Origin: Pseudomonadaceae bacterium UBA836
GTDB taxonomy: Bacteria; Pseudomonadota; Gammaproteobacteria; Pseudomonadales; Pseudomonadaceae
Direction of reading: 5' to 3'
Assembly: GCA_002296055.1 (NCBI GenBank)
Contig: DBHE01000174.1
Span: forward strand, 1 to 6,105
DNA: 6,105 nucleotides
How positions within the stretch are numbered: position 1 is the first letter of the stretch; each line of letters begins with the position of its first letter. The position numbers were made by a program, and so were the translations under genes. The notes under the pieces are model-generated. The model worked only from the letters and a program-made list of their open reading frames with translations, was not told where the DNA came from and made no database searches. Below are positions 5,531 through 6,105 of this stretch, piece after piece.

Positions 5531-6105
5531 GTTGTCTACACCTGCGCAACCTGCGCCTGCCGGGTCAGAACGGCCTGCACGAACTGCTGATTGAAGACGG
5601 TTATTTTGTCAGCCAGTTCAGCGGCCGCCAGCCGATCAGCCAACGCGATTTGGCCGGACAGCTGGTCTTGCCGGGACTGATCGAAACCCACATCCATCTC
5701 GACAAGGCCTGCATCATGAGCCGCTGCTGCCTGCAGCACGGCACCCTGGCCGAAGCGGTAGAGCAAACCCGGCAGGCCAAGACCGGTTTCAGTGAAGACG
5801 ACGTTTACCAGCGCGGCGCCAAGGTACTGGAACAGGCCATCGTGCAGGGCACCACGCACATGCGCACGCACGTCGAGATCGATCCGCAGATCGGCCTGAC
5901 CGGGCTGCGCGCGGTACAGCGCCTGCAAGCCGACTACGCCTGGGCGATCAGTCTGGAGATCTGCGTATTTCCGCAGGAGGGCATGCTGAACAACCCGGGT
6001 ACCGAGGCCCTGCTGTGTCAGGCGCTGGAGTCCGGCGCCGACCTGCTGGGCGGCTGCCCCTACACCGACAGCGACCCGCACGGGCAGATTCGCCGGCTGT
6101 TTGAA
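5527..6105 (+). CDS. Cytosine-deaminase-like amidohydrolase, N-terminal part (3' end outside window)
   Basis: The first 193 residues of a metal-dependent amidohydrolase most like CodA (cytosine deaminase) and AtzC. Family marks are LPGLIETHIHLDKA (48-61), with the metal-binding H-x-H at H55 and H57 after the small beta domain; a QGTTHMRTHVEID segment (about 108-120) matching the conserved RTHVD strand; and EICVFPQEGML (about 144-154), as in CodA's VAFPQEGI. GADLLGGCPYTDSDPHG then corresponds to the GADVVGAIPH region. The remaining metal ligands and the catalytic Glu/Asp lie beyond the edge. Enzymes of this group remove ammonia or an amine from pyrimidines, triazines and related rings in the cytosol. 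The ATG overlaps the transporter stop (ATGA, 5527-5530), so transport and catabolism are co-expressed. The exact substrate (cytosine, creatinine-like, triazine or other ring) cannot be read from this fragment; it could also be a non-deaminating cyclic amidohydrolase. Confidence 0.88.
   Translation, partial: MSCLHLRNLRLPGQNGLHELLIEDGYFVSQFSGRQPISQRDLAGQLVLPGLIETHIHLDKACIMSRCCLQHGTLAEAVEQTRQAKTGFSEDDVYQRGAKVLEQAIVQGTTHMRTHVEIDPQIGLTGLRAVQRLQADYAWAISLEICVFPQEGMLNNPGTEALLCQALESGADLLGGCPYTDSDPHGQIRRLFE

Noticed and set aside
5536..6081. A 181-codon open frame on the - strand opposite the amidohydrolase
   Set aside because: The + strand frame carries amidohydrolase motifs and an AAGGAG site; the reverse frame has no recognisable motif.

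Overview
This GC-rich window looks like chromosomal DNA of a Pseudomonas-like gammaproteobacterium. That is inferred from the high GC content, AGGAG-type ribosome binding sites, protein style and a possible sigma-54/NtrC control region; nothing in the window identifies a species. Base composition and codon use look even throughout, and I see no mobile element, tRNA, rRNA or CRISPR array.

Left side (1-746): the 3' end of an AraC-family regulator gene on the + strand runs tail-to-tail into a small SnoaL/NTF2-like gene on the - strand. Their coding regions overlap by 26 bp. Region 747-932 is a 186-bp intergenic region between the divergently transcribed SnoaL-like gene and the main operon. It holds a GCAC-N7-GTGC palindrome resembling an NtrC site (centre about 814), a possible sigma-54 -24/-12 element (875-890), a 12-bp palindrome with a repeated GCTAGC, and an 11-bp perfect inverted repeat whose right arm covers the first start codon.

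Right side (933-6105): a tightly packed + strand operon. It encodes a periplasmic type I solute-binding protein (933-2120), a LivH-type permease (2172-3041), an 830-residue protein that fuses LivM-type permease, LivG-type ATPase and LivF-type ATPase in one chain (3038-5530), and the first 193 residues of a cytosine-deaminase-like amidohydrolase (5527 to the window edge). Two ATGA overlaps join the last three genes. A strong stem-loop separates the binding-protein gene from the rest.

Taken together, this reads as a complete HAAT-family (branched-chain amino acid type) ABC importer compressed into three polypeptides and coupled to a CodA/AtzC-type deaminase or amidohydrolase. The likely job is uptake and deamination or hydrolysis of a small nitrogen heterocycle or cyclic amide as a nitrogen source. 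The nitrogen-type promoter elements fit that reading independently of the enzyme. The substrate is not determined by the sequence, and a plain 'branched-chain amino acid transporter' label would probably be wrong.
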